7,448 bases of DNA from Desulfocapsaceae bacterium (GTDB taxonomy: Bacteria; Desulfobacterota; Desulfobulbia; Desulfobulbales; Desulfocapsaceae): NCBI GenBank assembly GCA_029934775.1, contig JAOZLO010000131.1:1-7448 (forward strand), read 5' to 3'. Within the stretch, counting starts at the first letter, position 1. The number at the start of each line of letters is the position of its first letter. Both the position numbers and the translations under genes were made by a program. Below are positions 1 to 6,017 of the stretch, one piece after another. The notes below the pieces were generated by a model. The model saw nothing but the letters and a program-made list of their open reading frames with translations, searched no databases and was not told where the DNA came from.

Positions 1-79
1 TGGCCAACGTATTCGTCTCAGGATCAAGACGAACATCTTTGGCATCAGGAACCTGCTTAATACATACAATTATATTCAT
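1..79 (-). CDS. etfB: Electron transfer flavoprotein beta subunit, N-terminal part (cut by window edge)
   Basis: The frame starts with ATG at 79 and stays open to the window edge, giving 26 residues that begin MNIIVCIKQVPDAKDVRLDP. This is the characteristic EtfB N-terminus (IVCIKQVPD followed by a V-R-LDPET stretch). EtfB pairs with EtfA to form the soluble FAD-containing heterodimer that accepts electrons from acyl-CoA dehydrogenases. The start lies 4 bases after the TAA of the acyl-CoA dehydrogenase gene, so the two are almost certainly co-transcribed and functionally matched. No good Shine-Dalgarno sequence sits at normal distance: an AAGGA occurs about 15 bases upstream, inside the end of the previous gene, so translational coupling is likely. 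etfA probably follows outside the window (inference). This frame is too short to classify the subunit as canonical or electron-bifurcating. Confidence 0.85.
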   Translation of the reverse strand, partial: MNIIVCIKQVPDAKDVRLDPETNTLA

Positions 80-83
80 ATTT

Positions 84-1235
84 TTATTTTGCGTATTCCT
101 TGTTCAATTCCTGGCCTATCACATTTCTCTGGATCTGATTGGTACCTTCATAAATCTGAAGGATTTTTGCATCCCTCATCATTTTTTCTACAGGGTATTC
201 ACACATATAGCCATACCCTCCCATAACCTGCACCGCATCAGTTGTCGCTTTCATTGCCACATCCGTCGCATATACTTTACACATGGAAGAAGCTTTCGAC
301 ATATCTTTAGGATGTGCCTGTATGTGTTTTGCTGCTGCATAGACCAGCGCCCGGCCAGATTCTATACCGATGGCAATATCAGCCAGAAGATGCTGGACCG
401 CCTGGAAGGCGATAATGGGCTTATCAAACTGTTTTCTTTGTTTAGCGTACGGTGCGGCTTCATCAAGAGCACCCTGAGCTAAACCGATACCCAGTGCTGC
501 AATTCCCGGTCTTGAGAGGTCAAGAGTTTTCATAACTGTGATAAAACCGGTACCCTGACGTCCTATCAATCTATCCTTGGGAATCCTGCAATCCTTAAAA
601 ATCAGCTCCGTGGTTGACGAGGCCCTGATACCCATTTTCTTTTCTTTCGGTCCACAGCTAAAACCAGGATCCCCCTCTTCAATAACAAATAATGAAGCGC
701 CGCGCGGACCTCTACTTCGATCAGTTATGGTCACAATAGTATATATCTCAGCCTCACCACCATTGGTAATCCACTGTTTCGTCCCGTTTATTACCCACTC
801 ATCTCCATCCAGTACCGCCGTGGTCTGAATGCCGGATGCATCAGAACCCGCATTGGCCTCTGTCAAGCCGAAAGCCGCAAACCTTTTTCCAACAGCTATA
901 TCCGGCAAATATTTCTGTTTCATTTCCTCTGAGCCGGCAAGCATAATGGGATATGCACCGAGAAAATTTGCTGCAAAAGCAGTTCCGATACCGACGCAGC
1001 CACGACTGAGTTGTTCAAGTATCAACACAATATCAAAACAACCTCCACCAAAACCACCATATTCCTCAGGAATAAGAACGGCAAAAAGATCGGCCTGAGC
1101 CATTTCATTTAAAATATTCCGGGGGAACTCATGTTTTTCATCAAGTTCCGCACGTTGGGGTATAATTCTTTCATCAGTGATCTGCCGTGCTACATCGACA
1201 ATCATCTGTTGTTCTTCAGTTAAGAAATAGTCCAT
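84..1235 (-). CDS. Acyl-CoA dehydrogenase (short/medium-chain type)
   Basis: This 383-residue protein is a full-length FAD-dependent acyl-CoA dehydrogenase, which oxidises acyl-CoA to trans-2-enoyl-CoA and passes electrons to ETF. Visible signatures are AFGLTEANAGSDAS (residues 121-134, flavin/substrate contact), WITNGG (155-160), QRKQFDKPI (266-274), QVMGGYGY (336-343) and IYEGTNQIQRN (361-371). Glu363 in IYEGT is the expected catalytic base; that position is typical of short- and medium-chain and butyryl-CoA enzymes, whereas isovaleryl- and long-chain enzymes carry the base elsewhere. There is no signal peptide, so it is cytoplasmic. The ATG is preceded by AGGAGA at about 9 bases, inside the 15-base gap after fabH, and etfB follows after 4 bases. 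Exact substrate (butyryl, branched or aromatic acyl-CoA) cannot be read from the sequence. Confidence 0.95.
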   Translation of the reverse strand: MDYFLTEEQQMIVDVARQITDERIIPQRAELDEKHEFPRNILNEMAQADLFAVLIPEEYGGFGGGCFDIVLILEQLSRGCVGIGTAFAANFLGAYPIMLAGSEEMKQKYLPDIAVGKRFAAFGLTEANAGSDASGIQTTAVLDGDEWVINGTKQWITNGGEAEIYTIVTITDRSRGPRGASLFVIEEGDPGFSCGPKEKKMGIRASSTTELIFKDCRIPKDRLIGRQGTGFITVMKTLDLSRPGIAALGIGLAQGALDEAAPYAKQRKQFDKPIIAFQAVQHLLADIAIGIESGRALVYAAAKHIQAHPKDMSKASSMCKVYATDVAMKATTDAVQVMGGYGYMCEYPVEKMMRDAKILQIYEGTNQIQRNVIGQELNKEYAK

Positions 1236-1250
1236 CTTACAATCTCCTGT

Positions 1251-2225
1251 TTACCACTTAATCAGGACTGCGCCCCAGGTAAATCCACCCCCGAAAGCAC
1301 AGAACAAAACAGTGTCACCAACTGAAATCAATCCTTTATTATTCGCCTCATCAAGAGCAATAGGAATCGAAGCAGCAGATGTGTTTCCATACTTGGATAC
1401 ATTTATGAACAATTTTTCCTGTGGTATACTCAGGCGTTCTACCAGCTTGTTCAGGATCCTGATATTTGCCTGGTGCGGAATAACAAGGTCGACTGAATCG
1501 AGGCCGATACCCTCCTTATCCAGTACTCCATGAACAGCATCTTCCATTGCTCTTACGGCATGCTTAAAGACTTCACGCCCTCCCATCAGAACATGGCTGC
1601 CGGGATGGTTCTCAATTTCAAGATCCGGATTCAGGCTTTGGGGACCATACATGCATAAAAGCTCCCAGAGGCTGCCATCAGAACCAAAATCAGACTTGAG
1701 CAGGCCCCTCTCTGATTCAGAATAACCAACGACAACTGCTCCGGCGCCATCACCAAAAAGGATGCATGTATTCCTGTCTTTCCAGTTCAGCCGGGAAGAT
1801 AATGTCTCTACTCCAATGACCAGAATTTTTTTTGAGTGATCGGCCTGGATGTATTTATCCGCAGCGTCAAAACCAAACAAAAAACCTGAGCAGGCAGCAT
1901 TGAGATCATAGGCAAAAGCATTCTTTGCACCAATTTCGTCCTGTACAAAACAGGCCGTTGACGGCATCAGCATATGGGAAGTGAGCGTTGCCACAATAAC
2001 GAGGTCAATCTCATCGGCCATAACTCCTGCAGCTTCAAGTGCCCTCTCGGCAGCCTTTGCAGCGAGCTGGTAGGTTTTTTCACCTTTCCCTCCAATGCGC
2101 CTGGCTGCAATTCCTGTCCTGCTCTGTATCCACTCGTCACTTGTATCAACAATTGACTCAAGTTCTACATTGGTGAGAATCCTTTCAGGTAAACAGGATC
2201 CTGTACCTAATACAACAGTTCCCAT
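1251..2225 (-). CDS. fabH: 3-oxoacyl-[acyl-carrier-protein] synthase III (KAS III)
   Basis: FabH condenses an acyl-CoA primer (usually acetyl-CoA) with malonyl-ACP to start type II fatty-acid synthesis in the cytoplasm. The 324-residue protein has the thiolase-fold triad: Cys112 in AACSG, His251 in PHQAN and Asn281 in YGNTSAAS. Trp32 and Arg151, which hold CoA in the E. coli enzyme, are at equivalent positions, as is the FGGGFTWGA C-terminal motif (311-319). Aligning the conserved proline at 88, position 87 is Met where the E. coli enzyme has Phe; this residue shapes the primer pocket, so primer preference may differ (inference). The ATG has an AGAAGGG about 6 bases upstream. It sits 108 bases after plsX and 15 bases before the acyl-CoA dehydrogenase gene, in the widely conserved rpmF-plsX-fabH order. 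Confidence 0.96.
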   Translation of the reverse strand: MGTVVLGTGSCLPERILTNVELESIVDTSDEWIQSRTGIAARRIGGKGEKTYQLAAKAAERALEAAGVMADEIDLVIVATLTSHMLMPSTACFVQDEIGAKNAFAYDLNAACSGFLFGFDAADKYIQADHSKKILVIGVETLSSRLNWKDRNTCILFGDGAGAVVVGYSESERGLLKSDFGSDGSLWELLCMYGPQSLNPDLEIENHPGSHVLMGGREVFKHAVRAMEDAVHGVLDKEGIGLDSVDLVIPHQANIRILNKLVERLSIPQEKLFINVSKYGNTSAASIPIALDEANNKGLISVGDTVLFCAFGGGFTWGAVLIKW

Positions 2226-2333
2226 CAGTACCCTTCTCCCAAAACCCTGTAACTCAGTTCAGTATCCCCCTGGGGGGTATCAGAAACAAGAAACAAAAAA
2301 AATTTATTTAAAATTATAGACATAACCATATGA
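2226..2333 (-). other. plsX-fabH spacer with C/G-run palindrome
   Basis: This 108-base gap is long compared with the other junctions of the operon (4 to 15 bases). On the minus strand it holds an A/T-rich stretch with a run of eight T (2294-2301 region), then a small imperfect palindrome at 2262-2280 consisting of six C, one A and five G, flanked by GATAC on both sides. The palindrome's loop is too small for a stable hairpin at full pairing and no T run follows it on the minus strand, so it is not a convincing terminator. A regulatory or mRNA-processing role is possible but unproven. The fabH ribosome binding site lies at its end (about 2232-2240). Confidence 0.4.
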
Positions 2334-3380
2334 CTAAAGTACTCGCCCCGCTTTCCGGGGCTGAACCTCCACCTGTGCAGCATCTTTTTCTCTATTCAAA
2401 CTTTGCAAAATATCTCGATTAATGTCCAGTTTTACCATTTTAGAAGCACCGACAATGGCATTTTTAATTGCATGAGAGCTCGAATTACCATGACAGATAA
2501 GACCTGTTCCATCAATGCCAAGAAGAGAAGCACCACCATATTCCGCATAGTCGACACGTTTTTTGAATGCCTTAAATGCAGAGCGTGCCAGCAAATATCC
2601 CAATTTAGCAGGAAGTGATTTTACAATTTCATCTTTCAGCATCTGCATTGCTGCCTCAGCCAGACCTTCACTGATCTTCAAACAGATATTTCCAACAAAA
2701 CCATCACATACAATAACATCCACGTCACCCTGAAAAACATCCTTCCCTTCCACATTTCCTATAAAATTCAGTGCACTGTTCTTCAACAACGGATACACCT
2801 CTTTCACAAGACTGTTTCCCTTACCGGTCTCCTCCCCTATACTTAACAATCCAACTCTCGGGTCAGAGATATCAAGAATACGTGAATACGCTGAAGCCAT
2901 AACCGCAAACTGAAACAGATGCTGAGGTCGACAATCTACATTGGCACCTATATCCATCAGGATTACCGGTTTCTTCTGAGTCGGAAAAGCGGAAGCTATA
3001 CCGGGACGCAAAATTCCGTTAAGGCGACCTAATCTGCGAACCCCTGCAGCCATTGTCGCACCAGAATTACCGGCACTCACTACAGCATCAGCCCTACCCT
3101 GTCGAACAAGGTCAAAAGCCACCATGACAGATGAGTCCTTTTTCTTTCGGATCGCATCAACAGGATGTTCATCCATCCCGATAACCTGAGATGCATGAAC
3201 TATTGTAATAAGATGAGCTGAATCAGAACTTACAGCGAGCTTATCAAGATGCTTATTCAGGAGCGTTTCATCACCAACCAGGCACACCTTTAAATCGGCC
3301 TGTTTTGTGGCGAGCAATGCCCCGGCGATCAATTCTTCCGATCCATGATCTCCTGCCATGGCATCCAGGGCTATCTGCAC
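2334..3380 (-). CDS. plsX: Phosphate acyltransferase PlsX
   Basis: PlsX converts acyl-ACP and phosphate to acyl-phosphate, the donor used by PlsY to acylate glycerol-3-phosphate; it is a soluble or peripheral membrane enzyme. The 348-residue protein shows the whole family pattern: N-terminal IALDAMAGDHG (3-13), SAGNSGATMAAG (102-113), LMDIGANVDCRPQHL (141-155), GLLSIGEETGKGN (177-189), GNVEGKDVFQGDVDVIVCDGF (208-228 region), and YGGASLLGIDGTGLICHGNSS (281-301 region). The start is GTG, chosen because AGGAG lies 6 bases upstream and because the family begins right at this point; an ATG overlapping it out of frame dies after three codons. The gap after rpmF is only 9 bases and the ribosome binding site overlaps the rpmF stop, so the two are tightly coupled. 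The family's usual AMGGD is AMAGD here. Confidence 0.97.
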   Translation of the reverse strand: MQIALDAMAGDHGSEELIAGALLATKQADLKVCLVGDETLLNKHLDKLAVSSDSAHLITIVHASQVIGMDEHPVDAIRKKKDSSVMVAFDLVRQGRADAVVSAGNSGATMAAGVRRLGRLNGILRPGIASAFPTQKKPVILMDIGANVDCRPQHLFQFAVMASAYSRILDISDPRVGLLSIGEETGKGNSLVKEVYPLLKNSALNFIGNVEGKDVFQGDVDVIVCDGFVGNICLKISEGLAEAAMQMLKDEIVKSLPAKLGYLLARSAFKAFKKRVDYAEYGGASLLGIDGTGLICHGNSSSHAIKNAIVGASKMVKLDINRDILQSLNREKDAAQVEVQPRKAGRVL

Positions 3381-3389
3381 ATCACTCTC

Positions 3390-3578
3390 CTATTCTATGT
3401 CGGCGTCAAGGCTGAATACCGTTCTTCCTTTATATTTACCACAACCGCCACACAACCTATGTGGTTCTTTTGGTTCTCCACATTCTCCACAAACCGACAG
3501 TCCGGGTGCTGCCAAAGCATCATGGGATCTTCTTTTTCTAGTACGCGACCTTGAATGTCGTCTTTTAGGTAAAGCCAT
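3390..3578 (-). CDS. rpmF: 50S ribosomal protein L32
   Basis: The 62-residue protein starts MALPKRRHSRSRTRKRRSHD, the standard basic L32 N-terminus that packs against 23S rRNA, followed by a four-cysteine zinc ribbon: Cys30, Cys33, Cys43 and Cys46 (CGEC and CGGC around EPHRL). This is the zinc-binding (C+) form. The start at 3578 is preferred over an in-frame ATG four codons upstream (3590): it has GGAG 7 bases ahead and gives the conserved MALPK start, while the longer form would begin within the ribosome-binding region. It is the first gene of the rpmF-plsX-fabH cluster. The yceD/DUF177 gene that often precedes rpmF is missing; a palindromic repeat element occupies the position just upstream. 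Confidence 0.95.
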   Translation of the reverse strand: MALPKRRHSRSRTRKRRSHDALAAPGLSVCGECGEPKEPHRLCGGCGKYKGRTVFSLDADIE

Positions 3579-3589
3579 TTTATTCTCCA

Positions 3590-3693
3590 ATCAGGTATGA
3601 TGGCGTCGTAAAAACTCTCCACCTGCTTCGTTGTTGCAAGTTTTTTACTTAGCCATCTAAAATTTCAGGTTTTTACGAGTTTATCAGGTATGA
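3590..3693. repeat. MITE-like palindromic element flanked by 11-base direct repeats
   Basis: The 11-mer ATCAGGTATGA occurs at 3590-3600 and again at 3683-3693, in the same orientation, enclosing 82 bases. Inside are nested inverted repeats. TCGTAAAAAC (3606-3615) pairs perfectly with GTTTTTACGA (3669-3678). The arm GATGGCGTCGTAAAAACT (3599-3616) pairs imperfectly with 3639-3657, which ends TTAGCCATC. No reading frame of its own is present. The layout (short, palindromic, duplicated flank, no gene) suits a small non-autonomous mobile element or a REP-type repeat. The direct repeats may be a target-site duplication or part of the element. The left end abuts the rpmF ribosome binding site, so rpmF transcripts starting upstream will carry the hairpin in their leader. 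Confidence 0.6.
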
Positions 3694-3920
3694 AACATAC
3701 CATTTTGAACATAATTTCAATAATTCTTTCAGTTTCTCCGGAGCAGCAAAGGGAGAACTCAGGATCATAAACAAAAAAAAGAAAAAATAATCAATTTAGA
3801 GAATAATCGCCAGAAAAAAATACAATCAGCACCAAAATCTGTGTTTTTAATGCTCTACATCTGACCTTTAAAAACGAGGAAAGAGGAGTTCAGCCATAAC
3901 TCAAATCAAATTCTCTGCAA
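3694..3920. other. AT-rich spacer between mlaC and the rpmF repeat element
   Basis: I see no gene in this stretch: minus-strand frames starting with ATG stop after about 10 codons. It is rich in A runs on the plus strand (3771-3787 and 3813-3820). A small stem, AGTTTCTCC (3731-3739) with GGAGAACT (3752-3759), has one bulge and is not followed by a T run on either strand, so it is not called a terminator. A TATGAT hexamer on the minus strand (3764-3769) resembles a -10 box for rpmF, but the nearest -35-like TTGATT (3789-3794) is 19 bases away, too far for a confident call. The rpmF promoter is expected somewhere here. Confidence 0.4.
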
Positions 3921-4514
3921 TTAAAACGACTTGTTTTTCTTTTCCAGCACCTTTATCAATCCTTCAAATTTTTCTTTTCTCAAGATTGATTTAAATTGCT
4001 GCTGATAATTCCTGACCAGGCTGACACCCTCAATGTTTATGTCATACACCATCCATCGATCCCCTGCTTCCTTCATTATGTAATGAACCGGTAACTTAAT
4101 CCCCTGATCCACAAGAAAAGTTGTGACCTGGGCCCTGTTGCCCTTAATCTTCTCAGCAACAAATTCAACAGACTGGTCGGAATACCGTTCAAGTTTACCA
4201 ACATAGACATTTTCCAGGAGCTTAGTCATTTGCTCCGTAAAGTAGTCTTTCTGCTGCTCATCGATAGTTCGCCACGCTTTCCCGAGAACTCGCTTTGACA
4301 TCTCCCTGAAATTAAAACCAATCTCTATTGTCGTCATGATTTCAGTACGTCGTTGCACGAGATGTTTTTCGCCTTTGAGGCTCTCGTCAGCAAGTATCTC
4401 CATTAACCCATTAAGCACGGGCCTCAGGGCATCTGTCGGACCATTCTCAGCAGCATCTGCCTGAACAGAGGAGAAAACAAATAACAGCATAAAAACATAT
4501 AGTATATTTCTCAT
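3921..4514 (-). CDS. mlaC: MlaC/Ttg2-family phospholipid-binding periplasmic protein
   Basis: MlaC proteins shuttle phospholipid across the periplasm between the outer-membrane MlaA complex and the inner-membrane MlaFEDB transporter. This 197-residue protein has a signal peptide (MRNILYVFMLLFVFSSVQADA, hydrophobic core 4-17) with an A-D-A cleavage site after residue 21. The mature part carries the family hallmarks: FREMSKRVLGKAWRTI (69-84), then DYFTEQMTKLLENVYVGKLERYS (90-112 region), and the C-terminal core WMVYDINIEGVSLVRNYQQQF (154-174 region). Length is normal for the family. The ATG has AGGA about 4 bases upstream, and overlaps the TGA of a short upstream frame that looks like an MlaE N-terminus. 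No mlaA, mlaD or mlaF is nearby, so it must work with partners encoded elsewhere or be a hopanoid- or other lipid-linked paralogue (inference). Confidence 0.9.
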   Translation of the reverse strand: MRNILYVFMLLFVFSSVQADAAENGPTDALRPVLNGLMEILADESLKGEKHLVQRRTEIMTTIEIGFNFREMSKRVLGKAWRTIDEQQKDYFTEQMTKLLENVYVGKLERYSDQSVEFVAEKIKGNRAQVTTFLVDQGIKLPVHYIMKEAGDRWMVYDINIEGVSLVRNYQQQFKSILRKEKFEGLIKVLEKKNKSF

Positions 4515-4660
4515 TTTCCTGTCTCAATATTAATTATCTGAAGTACTCTCCGCAACTCTTTCAGGAGAAACAGTGTCATCTTCCCCAGGTCGGTTAATAT
4601 GTACAGTCCGGTATTACGCAGATTCCCAATTGGATTACTTTTCATAAAGTTTCTTGTCAT
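4511..4660 (-). pseudogene. Short ORF resembling the N-terminus of MlaE permease; probable mlaE remnant
   Basis: A 49-codon frame opens at ATG 4660 (a second ATG at 4645 is possible) and ends in a TGA that overlaps the mlaC start as ATGA. Residues 18-36, GLYILTDLGKMTLFLLKEL, preceded by NPIGNLRNT, resemble the amphipathic N-terminal region of MlaE-family permeases (pattern of a glycine, hydrophobic stretch, LG-[KR]-hydrophobic, LFLL-x-x-L). The resemblance is judged from memory, without alignment. In an intact MlaE about 200 further residues with several membrane segments follow; here the frame instead ends RRVLQIINIETGK. The simplest reading is that a deletion removed the rest of mlaE together with mlaF and mlaD, leaving the first 40 or so codons fused next to mlaC. 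Alternatively it is a functional small leader protein coupled to mlaC, or chance. There is no strong ribosome binding site (GAAAG about 11 bases upstream). Confidence 0.5.
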
Positions 4661-4969
4661 TTTTGACAGACTTTCAGGAATACGGTACTAAAATATACCG
4701 GGATTGCTATAAGTCAATACTGAAGTTTCCAGTGTTCAGAATCAGTAAAAACGCGTAGGGATAGAATAATTAATATCGATTTTTCGCCTGAAACAGCAAA
4801 TACAATGAAAATACCATGGCCAGTACAGTTCTTTCTTCACCAGTCGCTCTAATATTATTTATAATTATATTCAATCTGTTACGTCTCAAAGTGTGAGTTT
4901 CTGTACTGTAAACTGAAAATTGATAACTGGGAAACTTCAAATCAATAAATCAAGTTCTCCGGCAATAGA
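4661..4969. other. Intergenic region downstream of yejE, no gene recognised
   Basis: This stretch of about 309 bases lies between the yejE stop and the short mlaE-like frame. No frame on either strand has coding character; the minus-strand ATG overlapping the yejE stop yields only seven codons. The expected next gene of a yej operon, the ATPase yejF, is not here. Visible structure: an 8-base inverted repeat CAGTACAG (4821-4828) and CTGTACTG (4901-4908) around a very AT-rich core (4851-4870), and the candidate promoter at 4690-4717. No hairpin followed by a T run was found for terminating the yejE transcript. Confidence 0.5.
4690..4717 (-). promoter_or_regulatory. Candidate sigma-70 promoter for the mlaE-remnant/mlaC unit
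   Basis: On the minus strand TTGACT (4717-4712, five of six to the -35 consensus) is followed after 16 bases by TATTTT (4695-4690, four of six to the -10 consensus). Transcription would start near 4683, about 22 bases ahead of the ATG at 4660, a sensible leader length. A short inverted repeat, CGGTA (4683-4687) and TACCG (4696-4700), overlaps the -10 region and could be an operator. This is pattern matching only. Confidence 0.35.
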
Positions 4970-6016
4970 TCATTTTTTTCTTGGATCATACGTATCTCTT
5001 AAAGCCTCACCAATAAAAATCAGGAGAGCCAGAGTTATGACGAGTATTGAAAATGACGACAATGAAAGCCACCAGGCATCTATATTGGCCTTGCCCTGGG
5101 CCAGAAGCTCACCCAGGCTTGGAGTAGAAGGAGGTACACCAAGGCCTAAAAAATCAAGACTGGTCAGAGCAAGAATTGCGGCGGAAACACGAAAAGGCAG
5201 AAAAGTAATAACAGGTGTCATACTGTTTGGCAGCAAATGACGCCACATTATCGTTATTTTACCTACACCGAGTGCTTTGGCCGCCTTAACGTACTCCATA
5301 TTACGTCCTCTGAGAAACTCGGCTCTCACATAATCAGACAACCCCATCCAGCTGAACAGGGAGAGCAATATGAGGAGCAGAAGCACACTGGGTTGGAAAA
5401 TGGAAGCAAAAATAATCAGTAGATACAACTCGGGCATAGCTCCCCATATTTCGATAAACCGCTGAAACACCAGATCAACACGACCTCCCAGAAAACCCTG
5501 TATTGCGCCAGCAATAATCCCTGTTACCGTACCCAGTAAAGTCAAGGTCAGACCAAAGAGGACACTCAGCCTGAATCCATAAATAATCCTCGCCATGACA
5601 TCTCTTCCCCTGTCATCGGTGCCTAAAAGATTAGTTCCTGTTGGCGCTGAGGGTACCGGTCCATCAATTTCAAAATTGATGGAATTAAAATCATGTTGAA
5701 TGGGAGGAAAGATCATATAGTTGCCATCCCCCTGTAGCAACTCTCGAAAAACAGGGTCTTTATAATCCGCCTCTGTCTCAAAGTCGCCACCAAAAGTCGT
5801 TTCCGAATATGACTTGAATACCGGAAAAAAGTACTCCCCTTCAAACTTCACAACAAGGGGAACATCATTGCTTATCAACTCCGCAAAGAGACTCAGTATA
5901 AAGAGCGTAAGGAAAATAAGCAGGCTGTAATACCCCCGCCTGTTTCTTTTAAATCGCGTCCAGTTCCTCCTTCTGCGGGAGATTGTCACTTCCATCTGTC
6001 GTTTTCCGGTCTTCAT
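4970..6016 (-). CDS. yejE: ABC transporter permease YejE (peptide/microcin C uptake type)
   Basis: YejE is one of the two inner-membrane permeases of the YejABEF importer, known for oligopeptide and microcin C uptake. With the start at 6016 the protein has 348 residues. It opens with a basic stretch (RRRRNWTRFKRNRRGY), a first membrane helix (about 31-49), then the long periplasmic segment typical of YejE, including FFPVFKSYSETTFGGDF. Next are LLGTDDRGRDV (130-140), further helices, and the EAA coupling loop YVKAAKALGVGK (242-253) that docks on the ATPase; the C-terminus ends DPRKK. The frame can be extended to a TTG at 6037, but ATG 6016 is preferred because GAGAGG lies 4 bases upstream and it starts 1 base after the yejB stop. 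ATG 5995 is a real alternative, matching the E. coli N-terminus length from memory. Confidence 0.93.
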   Translation of the reverse strand: MKTGKRQMEVTISRRRRNWTRFKRNRRGYYSLLIFLTLFILSLFAELISNDVPLVVKFEGEYFFPVFKSYSETTFGGDFETEADYKDPVFRELLQGDGNYMIFPPIQHDFNSINFEIDGPVPSAPTGTNLLGTDDRGRDVMARIIYGFRLSVLFGLTLTLLGTVTGIIAGAIQGFLGGRVDLVFQRFIEIWGAMPELYLLIIFASIFQPSVLLLLILLSLFSWMGLSDYVRAEFLRGRNMEYVKAAKALGVGKITIMWRHLLPNSMTPVITFLPFRVSAAILALTSLDFLGLGVPPSTPSLGELLAQGKANIDAWWLSLSSFSILVITLALLIFIGEALRDTYDPRKK

Positions 6017-6017
6017 C

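Noticed and set aside
39..482. 147-codon plus-strand open frame
   Set aside because: It lies antisense to the conserved C-terminal half of the acyl-CoA dehydrogenase gene and the start of etfB, and its translation resembles no protein family.
3395..3622. 75-codon minus-strand frame overlapping rpmF in another phase
   Set aside because: It begins inside the palindromic repeat and runs out of phase through the clear L32 gene; it is a shadow.
3731..3759. Stem-loop downstream of mlaC as a terminator
   Set aside because: The stem is short with a bulge and no T run follows it on either strand.
4527..4555. TTGCGG-17-TAATAT as a promoter directly ahead of mlaC
   Set aside because: Hexamers match poorly (three and four of six), and the predicted start near 4520 would fall inside the ribosome binding site.
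4920..5240. 106-codon plus-strand frame at the end of yejE
   Set aside because: Antisense to the conserved C-terminal membrane region of YejE; no domain recognised.
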